A DNA stretch of 64,000 nucleotides, from positions 47,528,984 through 47,592,983 of the forward strand of contig NC_088300.1 of assembly GCF_032854445.1 (NCBI RefSeq), read 5' to 3'. Positions 51,210 to 64,000 of this stretch are shown here, piece by piece. The stretch comes from Liolophura sinensis. Lineage: Eukaryota; Mollusca; Polyplacophora; Chitonida; Chitonidae. Positions within the stretch are counted from its first letter, which is position 1. Each line of letters opens with the position of its first letter. The position numbers and the translations under genes were made by a program. The notes under the pieces were generated by a model. That model worked only from the letters and a program-made list of their open reading frames with translations, was not told the origin of the DNA and did not search any database.

Positions 51210-53836
51210 TCACTGTACAAATACTCTATATAATATTTCAAAACAAACATTCTGTCCTCCCCATCTGCATATAACCCGAAAAGGATATTGGTCGAATAAA
51301 TGCCTTGGCTGAGAAAGTGCCCACTGATCACTTTCTTCCAAAACACAGGCATGGAAATGAACACTAAACTTTTGTGTGTTTAGATGCCTCAGCAAAATGT
51401 CCAATGGTTTCCCCAAATCAAAGATGCAGTCAATCATACCCAATTTATAACAGGTTTTAATCAAAGCCCAGCACAATTATTCCTCCTGAGGAATACGTTG
51501 TGCCTTCAAATGTAGCTGAACTGACCTGCTACACTATTTCCTGATCTCCTAAAACCTCTTTTAATAGGTTTTGAACACTGTGATTAAGGAGGCAGACTGG
51601 TATTGCATTGCCCTTACGAGTATCTGTTACATCAGACTCCAAGTAGTTTTCGCTAGCATAGTGTATACACTGCATTTACTTGTGTCTCATAGCAAACATA
51701 CTACAAATGTTCACTTTACTTCTTGTGCTATTAGCAACCTCCTTGAAATAGTTGTGCTTGCTTCAAAACGCAGTGTCCAGCAATGTTTAAATGGACCAAA
51801 CTGCCAAATCTGATATGCATAATGCAGTAAGTAATGAGCTTTTGGTTTCACAGTTATATGTATATCGTCGACACTCTCAAAAATCTGAGACAAAAGCTGT
51901 TCTACAAGATCCCCTACATAAGCTGCATCTCCAACTGCTAAAATAGGAGCACAAATCAAGTCAACCATGTCCATAAACTAATAGAAAGAACTGAAAAATG
52001 TACATTCTCTTCAAGAACATATTAGCCAATCATCAAAGGGAGACTGGCCCCAATAGCACTGTTGGCAGAGCGTCCGCTTTGGGAGCAGTAGATCCAGGGC
52101 CACTGCTGGGTCGAGTCACATTTAAGACCTTAAAAGAGGAAGTTGTAACTTCTTCGCTTGGTGCTCAGCATGAAGGGGATGATGCAACAACTGGTTGACC
52201 CGTATCAGTATAATGACTTAGGCGGGGCGACTTACTTGCCTTCAGTAAGGCGTCTCAGTGAAGCAGCACTAGATAAAAGAGCGGTGGAAATCCGTCCTGC
52301 AACAAGGAGGCACATTACATGCACTCTAAGGATTCCTTCGTTTCCTTTCCTTGACAACTCTTCTGCCATGACTGAGGGTTTGTTAACCTGATCACTTTCT
52401 TGATTAGGGAACATTCAGATTTTTTCATTCAAATCTTGCAAGGTGAACAATCCTTCCTTTTTTCTCTATCACTACCTGCATTACATCTGACCCAAACCCT
52501 TCAAAGATATCATGCGATATATCTGAGGGCATGTCTCCTATTGCATGAAAATATTTTAGAATGTTAAGGGGAAACCTTTCCTTGATACCATATACTGATG
52601 CCAGCTCTGGATTTTGTTCTGCAAGATCTATCTGCATAGTGTATGTAAGTGGTGTTCTGAATGTTAACTTTGAATCTACAACCTCTGTCTGCATGATTTC
52701 CCAGAGCCGAAAAGCTCTCAGTTAGACCAGAAAATGAGTGAGCAGCTACGTTATCTGAAAGAACCATTAAAAATGTGCCCCGAAAAAGTAGAGACTCCCC
52801 ATCAATTTGAACTGGAATACCCTCACTTTCCAATGCCAGAACATTTGCGATAAGAGGTTTCAAGACAACATTCCACCCATTTTTTTTTTTACAAGATGCG
52901 CTGGATAAAGTAGACCAAGCTGAACTGCATGGAGTTTTGACTTCTGTTTGGGTTTTAGATTTCCCAGTGTGAAATACACTGCCATTATCTTTTATTTCTT
53001 AATCTTTGTACCTAAAGGGTTAACCACTCGAAATTCATCTGCATATAACTGAATCTGTAAATGCTTAGAATCTTCTTTGAACAATGGATGGCTTTTGAAA
53101 ATTCTGACATCACAGAAGTCTCCCAGTAAAACATCTGTATATGAATGTCCATTCAAAACTTAAGCTAAACCATCTTCATGCTTGAGTAAAGCATTCAGTG
53201 TAGCTATCATGGGTACATACATAAAGGTTTCAGGTTTTTTATGGTTATGCCTTCCTAGGATAATTTCAACTGGCTCAATGAAATCAAAATTCTGAGCAAA
53301 GTAAACTATTTTGTTTGAAAATAGATGACAATGCTTCACAACTGGACTCCACTAAAGCAAATCCATTGAAAATGTCACAGAGACCATCAAATTGTTCTAC
53401 AGCAATCTGATTTTACAAAAGTTTCATTTTTGCAGGACTGAAATTGTTCTTGAATTTCCTTTACAATGTCTAGACATGTACTGACAGGTAGTTTCCTGAT
53501 TTCTATGAGAATAAGAATAAAAAGGGCAATCTCTCTTTTCTGGTGTGTCCCAAAGCCATGTTTAAATCATTGTTCTCACCTACTGATTTGTTCTCCTTTG
53601 TGTTGTGTCTACCCACTGCATATCGAGTAGACATGTACAGTTCATAAAAAATGAGACTGTTGGTTTTTAATATGTTTTGTATAGGAATCAATTATTGAGA
53701 ATGTTTTCTGGCATTGATCAATTCCACAAGACAACCGAAAACCGTGCTGAAATGAATGTGTAACACGATAATGCCAAAGCAAAAGAGCAAATTGCGAAGT
53801 ACTAAAATTACAGCTGTTGCATGGAAACTTTGACAT
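51210..53836 (-). pseudogene. Decayed multicopy transposon-like protein with C2H2 zinc-finger head
   Basis: Pieces of one protein lie in order on the minus strand but in shifting frames. Near 53836-53660 are two C2H2-like fingers, opening MSKFPCNSC and LSCGIDQC. At about 53225-53158 is YVPMIATLNALLKHEDGLA. At about 53075-52940 are QIQLYADEFRVVNPLGTK and, after an in-frame TAA, VYFTLGNLKPK. At 52863-52690 is a region with SLLFRGTFLMVLSDNVAAH, then in another frame (52694-52425) PSDISHDIFEG. After a SINE come KPKAHYLLHY and FGPFKHCWTLRFEA (51974-51711), then the C-terminal block FHACVLEES..W (51476-51210). I recognise this order from an abundant family of uncharacterised animal proteins. Its HD-x3-EG block and wide copy number suggest a DNA transposon origin, but the superfamily cannot be named from here. 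Multiple stops, frameshifts and a nested SINE make it a relic. Confidence 0.75.
52046..52350 (+). mobile_element. tRNA-derived SINE, family A, 3' truncated, nested in pseudogene
   Basis: Plus-orientation copy starting ggccccaatagcactgttgg and continuing through the AGAGGAAGTTGTAACTTC and GAGCGGTGGAAATCCGTCC blocks. The common GTCATATGAC tail is missing. It interrupts the transposon-like pseudogene between its HD-x3-EG block and its KPKAHYLLHY block. No clear target-site duplication was seen. Confidence 0.85.
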
Positions 53837-53949
53837 ATTGCTGGTTATTGTTAACAGAAGTATCAAAGAAATACACAACATTGCCTGTTTGATTTTATTA
53901 ACACAGATTAATTTTGAACTATTTAGACTACACTTAACCAAAATATAAG

Positions 53950-56900
53950 GTGCACTAGCTCTTTGGCATATCTAAGATTTCAAGTTCAACAAAACCTTGG
54001 AAGATTAGGCCTAATGTGGCACTAATGTGGATTAATGTACCAATAAAATGAATAATTTGTCATCTAAAACGAATTTAATACATACTAGCATATACATGTA
54101 GATCACTCCAAGCCTCCTAAATTACATCTTTGCCTATGCCTTATTGTAAACTATAAGCCATAATAATCAGTTCTGAATATTTATCCAGTTACTACATGTA
54201 ACTGTACTGCGACTATGTATCGACAGATATGAGAAATTCACAACACCAAAAAGCCAACTTCAACATATCCTCGGTTGTCGTTACCAAACGTGTCTAGTCT
54301 ACTCTAATTTGGTTTTTATCTAACACTATCACGTGTTAAAGTGGAAAAATTTCACCGCAGCATGTTATTGCAAATAATACTACCCAATATTACATTAAAA
54401 AGCAATGCTCTGTGAACGTTTGGAATAGGAGACTTAATTAAAACCGCACCTTACTTTTGCTACACGATGTGCCCCGTGAAATGATGGTTATGCGCATGTC
54501 TGCTATCTGGCTGGTTTTCTCCCCTTGCCTACAGATGTCGCGCTAGAGTTATAGTCCAAGCGTCTGGAATAGCTAGGGTTACCGCCCCTACTGGACTTTC
54601 CCCAAGTAATAACTACCGGTACCGTACACTGTGAAACTGCTATGGGCTACCCCCTCCAAATTAAATATCAGCCTTTATAATTCCTTAACTCATGCCATGT
54701 TGAAACCAGACGATTCCTGTTTAAACTCGTATTCTATTATAAGGTAGATAATCTTTATGTTTAGTGAGTGAGTGAGCTAGTGCTTTGGGTCTCTTTATGT
54801 TTAGGCTAAAGGTGCGTCCCTTCATTTTGTACGCCTTTTTCCCCTGAACTTTCTTCTGACAATTTCAATTAAAAGAATGTTGTCTTCGCTGTTCCTATCA
54901 TCCATTTCTTGTAAGTGTTGATTGTTTCCGTGTTAAGAAGCTGCTGCAATCTGTAACCATGTAATCTTCGCACGCGCAATTTTTGCACGGTTTTGATAAA
55001 TCACTGTTCATTATGTACAAGGGAAGCTGGGTGTGTGTGTGTGGGGGGGGGGGGGTCAACCTTGACAATTTTGAATAATAACATATATCAAATTATCTGT
55101 GACAGAACAGAAAAGAATATTTATTGTATATTTATACCCAAGGGCTAAAGTAAATCATGTAATTTGTTTATAACAGGCTTAAAGGTAGGCCTGTAGCTTT
55201 TGAGATGTTTAACGGAACTAAACAAACAGCCCTATATGGGACTAATAAAGAATCTGTGTATGATGCGATCAGGTTTTCTGACTTGTTAAAGGGTGAGTTG
55301 AATAAGCTCAATGTGATCATAGTCCAGCACTGGACAAATGGTTTCAACCAATCAAAATACAGAGTTGACCATGCAATGACTCATCAGTGACTCAGCTTAT
55401 TTGTAAACTTGTTGACAATTAGTCACTTGACTTTTCAAAGAGCACGATGACTCGCTTTTGACTAATATTAAACAGTAAACTAGACAAGTGACTAATTCCA
55501 ATGAGTTTTTTCCTTAAGATTCATTAAAATTAGTCAGATTGTCTCGGCTGTGATTCAGATATTTTTCTCAGTGAAAAGGGAATTCCTATCCAGCATCATG
55601 ATAAAAACCTAGTTAAACTCGATGTTTATATTCTTACGTTCTTTGTGATAGAAAACATTGAGGCATGGCTTCATAAAGCATGAGTATCATTTGTCAGTAT
55701 TGTGGCCTTGCTGAAAATAAAATAGGGCGAATAATGCACTAAGTTTTGCTGGGTGCTGGATTATAAGAGACTTTCAGGAGGAATTAATACACGTGAGTTT
55801 TCACTCCGTTTGAATGCTGAGTTACATTGCCCAGTTTTGCGAGTTACAAAATTTCAGATATCATAACGACATAACGACCTTTTCCAAGGGAGTAAATACC
55901 TGACCAATACAGTCAGATGCGTGTGAAAGTAAATGTTTTAACATCCGATTCAAAACAATGAAGAAAGCAATGAACAGTCACTGTGGTTGATTAATATTTA
56001 TGTGTGTTGGGTCGAAAAGTTGGGTGGACAGAACATATGCTGCAAAGAGACCATTTTAACACCAGTGAGGTATATATATATCGATCAACATCACTGCATG
56101 TCTTTTTACCTATTTGTGGTTGCCATGCTGCAAATTTGGTGCTATTTAAGCATTAAGATGTATTTAGAACAGAACAGTTAGAATAACTGAGGTAATTGAC
56201 AGGAGGACGTACTTTACCGATTAAGTGTGACCATTTGCCAACTGTCTAACTATCCTTGTTGCTCTGTTTTTGATCCCAGTGCTGTTGTGTTTTTATATGT
56301 AATATATGACCTTTTCATGTTGCAAATTACAGCATCAGACGACAACTGAGTCTAAGGAATTTTGCAGTTATTCAATCATTAACATACATACTAAAAATAA
56401 GCATTATTTTGGTGTTCAAGCATTCTGTTGTTATGCATAAAGACTGTGATTAGTAATTAGGGATTTGTTTGTTATAGTTCACATGTAAAATGTTTTTATA
56501 GTAATATGGGGGATAGTTTCAGTAAGCATAAATAGCCCAGAAAACATGGCTTTGTGTTAATAAGTGTGAAAAAAAGCGATAAAAAAATTTTATTTTCTTT
56601 GTTTGATTGATGTTTTACCCCGAACTCAATTTTTCACGTATACGACAGTTGCTGGCAGACCTACATATAAAAGTACTTACTACAGAAAGCATTTGGCATG
56701 TTTACATAATAAACGACAGATTAAAAGTGAACAATTCTGGAGTGCAGCATTAAACACCACTTCATCAATCAGTTCTGAAGTCCATGCATGGGTGCATGCT
56801 CGTACATATTGGTCAGAAGAGAAGGCAGACCATTAATCTGCATACAAACAACATGTATGTATTCTTTACCCTTTGACGGTGAAGGGCGTTTAGCAAACAG

Positions 56901-57690
56901 CAAGAGACACAGAAACAAAGTTAATTTCACATATTAGTTTACATGATATAACTAAACTTTGCCCAATGGGTTGGTTCAATATCCAATCTTTTGCCGTTAC
57001 ATTGGTCTCGTTTTAGTGCCTTCAGTGGCATTAGACAGGGTGAGATACTTTCCCTATCGCTATTTTTGTTTTTGATTATTTGTATGTTGGGGACAGTGCT
57101 GTCACTCTCACCGAGGCCAAAGTAATTCGCAACACTGGAGACTTTTTCAGAAAGTCTCATACAGCTGTGACTCGTATAGGTATAGTATAGGTCAATATCT
57201 GGCCTTCTGATAGGTATGTATTTGTATATTAATACTACTTTCATCACGATTGCGTGGAAAGCGCCTGGAACTGATACTTACACTTAGTTACAGGTCTAGA
57301 CAAAGTTGCAGATGATCTATTTATAGGATTATAAATATATACCGGTAGAATGTCTGCAGATAAAAATCTGTATCAGAGCGTATCATAATCTTAGAAAATT
57401 CAGTTCTTCTAGGGACCTTGTGATAAAAAAAAAAACGCGGTTTGATCAGATTTGCGGAAAAATATATTTTAACTGTGGTGTTCGTATAGCCTACCAAGAA
57501 AACCAGGCTTGCCTAACAAGTGATGGGTATACAATTTACTCAGATGGTTTTTATGTTACCGTACTTACTGAAATGATTGCAGTACTAGTTATATAAACAG
57601 GAACTCATCCCGGCTTAAGTGAAAAGATTCAAAAGTCATTCAACACATAGATTCAAGTATCGCTTGCTAAATGCCTATAATCCATTGTTA
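53950..57690. other. Intergenic, no gene seen
   Basis: Contains a TG/G microsatellite and a SINE-tail fragment near 56598-56660. Open frames are short and not protein-like. Confidence 0.5.
55030..55055. repeat. (TG)n/G-run microsatellite
   Basis: TG dinucleotides run directly into about 13 consecutive G. Confidence 0.85.
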
Positions 57691-57691
57691 A

Positions 57692-57991
57692 CACCCGGGT
57701 CAGGTCATACTAAAGGCTTTTAAAATGGTACTTGCTGCTGCCTCGCTTGGCTCTCAGTACTAAGAGGTTAGAGCAAGGAAACATAAATCGTTGGCCCGGT
57801 GACTATATAGTGTGACTGGTACGTGGGGTATTATGTTCGGTGTCTTCGGCATGATACTCCAATGGCGGCAGCACTTTGACGACATGGACTAACCCTGCCA
57901 AAACAAGACACAGTTTATACCCACGCTTATTGACTTCTCGCCGTCATATGACTGAAAAATTGTTTAGTACGAGGTAAAATCCCAAGCATAC
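57692..57991 (+). mobile_element. tRNA-derived SINE, family B, head-truncated
   Basis: Matches the family B body (tcggtgtcttcggcatgat, cactttgacgacatgga) and ends with cgccgtcatatgactgaaaa and a C-C-C-A-A-G-C-A terminus. The tRNA A-box half is missing or diverged. Confidence 0.78.
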
Positions 57992-58030
57992 ATACGTATA
58001 CACACATAAATTCTTATGGATATTTATAGG

Positions 58031-58267
58031 AAGGGGGCTCCGTTGCCGAAGGGGTAAGCACGCCAGTACAGCGCATTGGTCCATGCAGGAACATCCCACC
58101 AATGTGGTTGCTTTGAGTTCAAGTCCACCTCTTGCTGCCTTGCTCTCCGGACGTAAGTGGAAATAGTCGTGGGTTTCCCTCGGGCTGAGCTCGGCTTCCT
58201 CCGACTGGCCGCCGTTGTATAAGTGAAATATTCTTGAGTACGCCGTACAACACCAATCAAATAAATG
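58031..58267 (+). mobile_element. tRNA-derived SINE, family C, full length
   Basis: Head ctccgttgccgaaggggtaa, B box gagttcaagtcc, core cgtgggtttccctcgggct, and tail ataagtgaaatattcttgag, then caatcaaataaat. A 9-bp direct repeat (atttatagg at 58022-58030 and 58268-58276) looks like the target-site duplication. Confidence 0.86.
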
Positions 58268-58810
58268 ATTTATAGGTGTGATGCCACTTAAAGTTTGAAG
58301 CTAAATTGTTTGAAACGCTGCACCTATACGCATGCCGCGCTGAGCTGTACATTTCATTGCATGGACATGCCTAGGCTACCGGTAGCCTACATCTTATTTT
58401 TTCATTTTCCAAAACTTTTTTAAAACTTCCGTTCCGGGTATACATAAATATAGATATGGACTGATTATGTCTGAAACTGAGGTATTGTTATTACCAAGTC
58501 ACTTCTCTTTAAAGGTACACTCATGCGCTAATTTTCATGGTTAAAAACATAAAATTGCCTGGTGCGCATGCCTATGTGCCACACAAAATACGGGGCAGGT
58601 AATTTACGGTAATCAAAGTTATCGCCAGATTCCAAGTTAATTCACACGACACCAGTAGTTTGCCATAATTATTACTCACACTGTTTCATAGCATAATACA
58701 AAGTAGTGCAACATACCGTGCCGCGTATAGCTGACCTAATTATAGTAGTCTCATTTCTCTGATCTTAGGCCTACATAGGATCGGCTGTCACCCGAAAGTA
58801 GCCACGGATG

Positions 58811-61800
58811 TCTCCGCTAGAGGGCGTCTTTTCCCTGCAGCAGAAACAGGAAGCTCGTCTCGCGGATGATCGAACTGCGACAAGTCGTCCTGCTTAAAAC
58901 TTCTGTTGTTCGGCGGAAAGAAAATGAAAGCGGAGAATGTGGTGAGCTTTTGGTAGAAAACACCTGTATTGGTGGAGGGTGTCAGAATGATCAGTGGTTG
59001 TGGTTTGCTGGTGTGTTTTCAGTTTGGACTGTCGGAAGTCTGGACATAGCTTGGGATACGTACAACAGGTGGTTGTGTTGCTGTGAGCCCGTCGAGTGTC
59101 GTGATCGCTGGCCTCGTTTTCCGGGATGATGACCCAGTCAAGAGGGCAAAAAATATCATTGTTTCCCCCATGACCTATGAGAGGACACACGTTTACGTCT
59201 TTCCCCTCGTAACATTTTACATGTGGACTGGTCTTTCGAGTGACTGTCACTGTCACTTTGTACTTTTAAAACATGTTCATGCCAGAAACTCGAAGTCGAA
59301 GACCCACTAATCGATTCATATCACGATCGTTGATGCTGTCCGAAATGGAGGCCGATAGTTATCTGATTTGGTCATAATCACTTTCAGCAAGATCAGAATA
59401 GCAGCTGTCTGTTTTAAAGGGATTTGACCAGCTCCTCGGTTTTCATCCTGCAACTTGGTTAAATTAAATTAAGCATGCATGGCGGTCAATTTTCAATACT
59501 TTCTGATCTCCAGCTGGAGATCCCTCCTCAACCTGGCTTATAGCCTACTTATAGAGCAACTACATTGTGTTTACTGTATCAAATGATTTGTGCAGTAACC
59601 TGACAGCCTGTCTTTAAGTTAATATTTTTTGATTTATGTGTGATATTATCAAATTAAAATTAAATATTACATAAAAGTAAAATGGTATAAAAAAAATTGA
59701 AGCTGATGCTGTCTAATTTCAGCGTGTGACTGCCTTTAACTGATGTCTAATATGTTTTGGGAGTAACATTAAAGTACAAATTAAATTGAATTGGATGAAA
59801 AAGAAATGATTTCAGAAGATATCATAAAAATTGATAGCATTATTGAGTCACAAAACATTAGTGTAACTGAATAAATATGCATTTCCATATCACATCAAGA
59901 AACTTTACGGAAGCAGATGATGGGGATCCCAATTGAATAATGTTAAACTGATCAGTGTGTTAAAGAAAATGCGATTTATATGAGCAGTTTATGCTGTAAA
60001 AGGAAACCCATCATTTTTAGTGTTGACCTAATTATTGTGTTGTCACTGTTATTTAGGACCTTGTTATTTATGGTGTGCTGTTCACAAAAAAATCAGTTTG
60101 TAGTGTAAATGAATCTGCCAGTCGTATGATATTTTTTGATATTATCAGTACTGTTATCAGTATAACCTTTTATTTTAATCCAAAGTAAATGTATTAGTGT
60201 GATAAAAAGTCTATTAGTTTATGTAATCTTGTACATGTATCACTGGTACATGTGGTGTGAGCATATATAAATGTACATGTATTATTCTGCTTAAATTTAG
60301 ATATAAATTACTTTTCTAAGTGATTGTTTCTGCAATATTGCATGACTCACGTTATACTCACTTTCTATATTTAAGAGAGTAAACTGTTACCTGATATTAC
60401 ATGTTAATATGATAAAGCCTCAGCTATGTGAGAAATATGTTTTCTGGGGGAAAAATGTGATGTGTTTTTTTTTTTTTTTTTAAATGATTTTATCATTGTT
60501 AAAAGATGTTTGAGTGAAAATCTTTCTTATATTAGGCAGTAATTATTTATTTTTCATTACATTGTTACTGTCACATGGCTTAATACAAGACCTTAATGCA
60601 CAGCTGACTTTAATATGTAGATGTGTAGGCATGTGTAGATTTTTTACTGCAAATGATTATTTATGATGGCTCACAGTGGCTCATGCCTAGGATTTTATTA
60701 CATGAACAAACATACGAGCCAAAATGTCTCCATTCACAATGATTACTTGGTGGATACATCGCATCGACTCTGAAGGAAATTTATATGTTGATCTGGTGAG
60801 GGCAGGTTGTAAAAACAAAAGGATAACATCCAAAGGTACAGTTAAAGCCTATGCACATGCAGGCCTCCTTGTACATTTATATCTACAGGGCATTCTGATT
60901 GAGTTTGGATACTGGTATGCAGTCACTCAGTGGGGAATGAAATATCAACTCAAATACACACATGATAATTTTGACAGATGCTCTGTACATACAGTTGTCA
61001 CTACTGTAACTGTGAAACTTTCTTATCTGTTTATAGATGAATGATTGGGGTTTAATGTCACATTGGCAATATTTCAGCTATATTCTGCCTATTGTTCCCT
61101 ATGAGACAGACTCCATAGACATACATACATGTATAGGTGAAACGAGAATCAGTGACACTCAATAGTCGGCCTGAATCAGAACTAATGTGTAAACAGTTGT
61201 GGCCGCTCTATTCTGAAGGACTGACTTTGTCTTTACAGGGTAGCAGCTAATCCGGTGATTGTTTGTGGAGTTTATCAGCTGGATTTACCAGTGCTGACAA
61301 GTATACCAGGATCCACCTGCAGAGTGTGACCTAGATGTGAGGAGAATGTGGAACCCCACACATGTTCAGTTTACAGGTAAGTCTCAGCTTCAGTCTGCAC
61401 TACACACTAATGCTAACATACTGAATGGGAACATGTAGAAAGTGCTATTCTGGTAAAATTGTTCAGATGCTGATCTAAGAAAGATGTTGTGACTGTGTGC
61501 CTGTCATCAAAATACTTCTTTTGTTTGTTGACATATAAATTGCGTTTGGAGGTGAGAAGGTGTGTGTACACATGTGGACACTTAGAATCAAGGTAAAATT
61601 TACATGTACTTGTACATGAAGCTATGGTGGTTGTATCCAAAAGATGTGTGTGTATATATATATATATGTATTGGTATAATCATATAGACCTCAGTGTGCC
61701 GTACTGTTGTAGTCTATATGCTCACCTATATGCATGTGTAACTTACAGAGCTACCTACATTGATGTAGAAACATGTACATGTACGATTAACTTGGACTAG

Positions 61801-63448
61801 ACGGGCTGGTTCTGCTTCATAACAGATGTATTGGCCTGTGGTGACATGTACGACAGGCTTCTTTGAAACACTATGAAAGCTATATGAAAGGCTTTGAAAA
61901 GTTTTCTTCATGACAGATTGGTTTGTTTTGCACATCAGAGTTTATGAATGTGTAAACAGTGAGCTGTGACCCACTGGAAAGAGCTGTGGATGTGGTTGTA
62001 ACCGTACTAATTTTTGTGTATTTTTGTTCTAAAATCACATCGTATATTCCTGATTGCCATTGTATGCGTGAAAAATTTTGTATTTGGGCATCAAACACTA
62101 ATCAGTCAGCGAATCAATCTTTTTGTTATAATTTTTTTTAAATTTAAAAACTGATACCTGTATCTTAGACATGCTCAGGGTGAACAACCACTGTGGCCAA
62201 CAGGTCTGAATCAGGCTATTGAAGTTTGAATTTAATCAGTGAATCAACAGTTACTCAGTTCAGAAACCTAATCTAAGCACACCTTTTAAAATCATCTGCC
62301 ATTCCTTTCAGCGTAGAAATTGGTATAAGTATTCAAAAGGGATTTTGTTATATATAGCACAAAAACTCAGTGTGATGTGTTAACTTTGTATGACTTGTTT
62401 GGGGTGTGTTTGTTAAAGGACCAGATAGTTGGATTTGTCCTTAAGAAATGGGATATACTTTTTGTCTATTGAATGCGATCTAAGCATTGGTGTAGTCCCA
62501 GTATCTCATGTCTGTTTATGTGAATGCCATACTCATTGTTATGGGTCAAATCAGGTCAGGTATTGGATACAAACTGGTTTACTAGGGGGAATAGTTTCGC
62601 TCAGTCAGTATATAGCCTGCAGTTAGTGTTATTTTAGTACTTTGTCCGCACTTTTTCTGATACAAGTCTTGTTTTAGTAATTGAGAGGAATGCATTATGT
62701 TAAAAGTAGGCAGTTTTTATAACTACTACATGTTTCTATTAAATATGAGACTGATCAGTTTGGGTGTTTTGCTTGTTAACACAATCCTAGCACAGGTGGT
62801 ATTTTGGGGGTGTGAATAATTGACAAGTCTCTCAGCAGTGACTCTGACTTGTAAATAAAGACCATGTACTTGTAGGTATTAAATATTGGAGAAGAGTAAC
62901 AGAACAGCAGTATTCTATTTCCATGGCCAGTGACAGGGAACTGTTTTGTGGCCTTAGAGGCCAGCTGTGAACATCCTCAATGAAGTGCCGTTTGTAGATT
63001 ATCTCCTGTGGGGGCCTGGGGCATGCTGGGTGTGAATGGAGGGCATATCAGGGTGGTTGGCAGACCTGCCCACTCCATTAGATACCTGTTGGGGTAATTT
63101 ACTCCAGTCGTCCTATAATCCCACCTAATGTCAACATGGTCAAGCTGAATTGAATGCTCAGGTGTGTGTCAGACCTGTGCGCATGTATTGTCAATACACA
63201 CTCGGAATTGAGGATCTGTTAGCTCCATTCTTCACTGCTGATACCTTTTGTCTGAACTGGCTAGCCCAGTAAACTGGAGAGTCAGGTTTGATAGTTCCAC
63301 TTGCCCCAGGCTATGGAGCTGATGTCCTGCACCAAGAAGACCCCGGCACATGATTTGAGGAAATACAATGACTGGCACATCAAGGCCTATAATTATACTG
63401 ACCTACATGAACATCTACATTTGCTGTCCTGTCATTTTACACATGTAC
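58811..63448 (+). CDS. Candidate 5' exons of a plus-strand gene running off the right edge
   Basis: A locally CpG-richer stretch at about 58780-59150 contains a possible first exon ending at 58941 (AATGTG/gtgagc). A well-formed exon follows at 61239-61376, with a tttgtctttacag acceptor and an ACAG/gtaagt donor. Its ATG at 61346 would give only a 24-codon ORF when joined onward, so it is probably 5' UTR. A third exon starts at 63310 (ttgccccag acceptor), with ATG at 63313 (MELMSCTKKTPAHDLRKYN) and a possible donor at 63449 (TACAG/gtgcaa). The coding part is unrecognised and partial. Splice signals are good, but no homology supports the protein. Confidence 0.35.
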
Positions 63449-63774
63449 AGGTGCAATTGACATCTGTAGATATATACTGCTTAACTGTTTCTGTGAATTA
63501 TTTTGAGAAATACAGCTTACATCCACAGGTATTCAGCTCTAGTCTAGAAGTGGCTTAACCATTTATCAGGATGTAATCCATTTACAGTTTTTACAAAAGT
63601 AGACACAGTAACTTAATTAAATGCTTAATTGGAGTGGGGATACCCACAGTTCTAGTTGAAGTGTAAAAGTTTATATAGGACAACCTGCGGGACGATTGTT
63701 TTATATTGATCATCTAAACATTAACAGTCTAAAACATCACTGATTATAAGAGACAAATTGTCTGAATTCTTCCA

Positions 63775-63890
63775 TGTTGTTTTTCAAAACTATATACGAG
63801 GGAGGCCAGCATTATGGTATGTGGAAACCGGGCAGAGCCTGGGGGAAACCCACAACCATCCGCTGGTTGCTGAAAGACCTTCCCATGAAA
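63775..63890 (-). mobile_element. SINE family C core fragment
   Basis: Reverse-oriented core: ggaggccagcattatggtat, gaaaccgggcagagcctggg and cccacaaccatccgctggtt. The tail is diverged and the head is absent. Confidence 0.75.
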
Positions 63891-64000
63891 CAGTACCCTA
63901 TAATCAGTACAGTTATTAGCCTGATGTTTACTGAAGGACAATAATTTTAGCTGTCCTTGATAAGTAAAGAAAATTTGATTTTATTAGCAAACATACATGG

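Noticed and set aside
58894-59256. 120-codon minus-strand frame
   Set aside because: Lies opposite the CpG-richer candidate promoter/first exon. No domain, no splice signals and an irregular composition.

Overview
This is nuclear DNA of an animal. It is AT-rich and gene-sparse, with short exons, GT-AG introns, microsatellites and many tRNA-derived SINEs. The SINE tails and the encoded protein families look lophotrochozoan (mollusc or brachiopod). That assignment comes from recognising the repeats and proteins, not from a database search. No rRNA, true tRNA gene, CRISPR array or prokaryotic gene structure was seen.

Layout. (1) 2.4-9.7 kb, minus strand: a complete gene assembled here from eight phase-compatible exons. 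It is the CDK2-associated cullin-domain protein CACUL1, with SINEs in its introns, a long inverted repeat in intron 1 and a 24-bp minisatellite just upstream. (2) 10-26 kb: mostly non-coding, with SINE fragments, a MITE-like element, a C14-A6-G12 hairpin tract and one weak small-ORF transcript candidate at 17-19 kb. (3) 26.5-36.3 kb, minus strand: a second intact gene, assembled from eight exons whose phases all fit (355 codons). It encodes a secreted protein with two copies of a four-cysteine module and a different cysteine-containing linker. A 34-bp minisatellite lies in its first intron. (4) 36.5-44 kb: SINEs and one unrecognised two-exon ORF at 40 kb. (5) 44.0-53.8 kb, minus strand: two neighbouring, co-oriented, decayed genes of multicopy animal families. 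Upstream is a C2H2-headed, transposon-like protein containing an HD-x3-EG motif. Downstream is a multi-exon gene that starts with a PB1/ubiquitin-like domain and contains a coding 39-bp minisatellite. (6) 54-64 kb: mostly non-coding, with SINEs and candidate 5' exons of a plus-strand gene that would continue past the right edge.

The two intact genes are unrelated: one is a conserved cell-cycle regulator, the other belongs to an uncharacterised invertebrate secreted family. The most interesting items are the two-module secreted gene and the paired relic genes, which may have travelled together as one mobile or co-duplicating unit.
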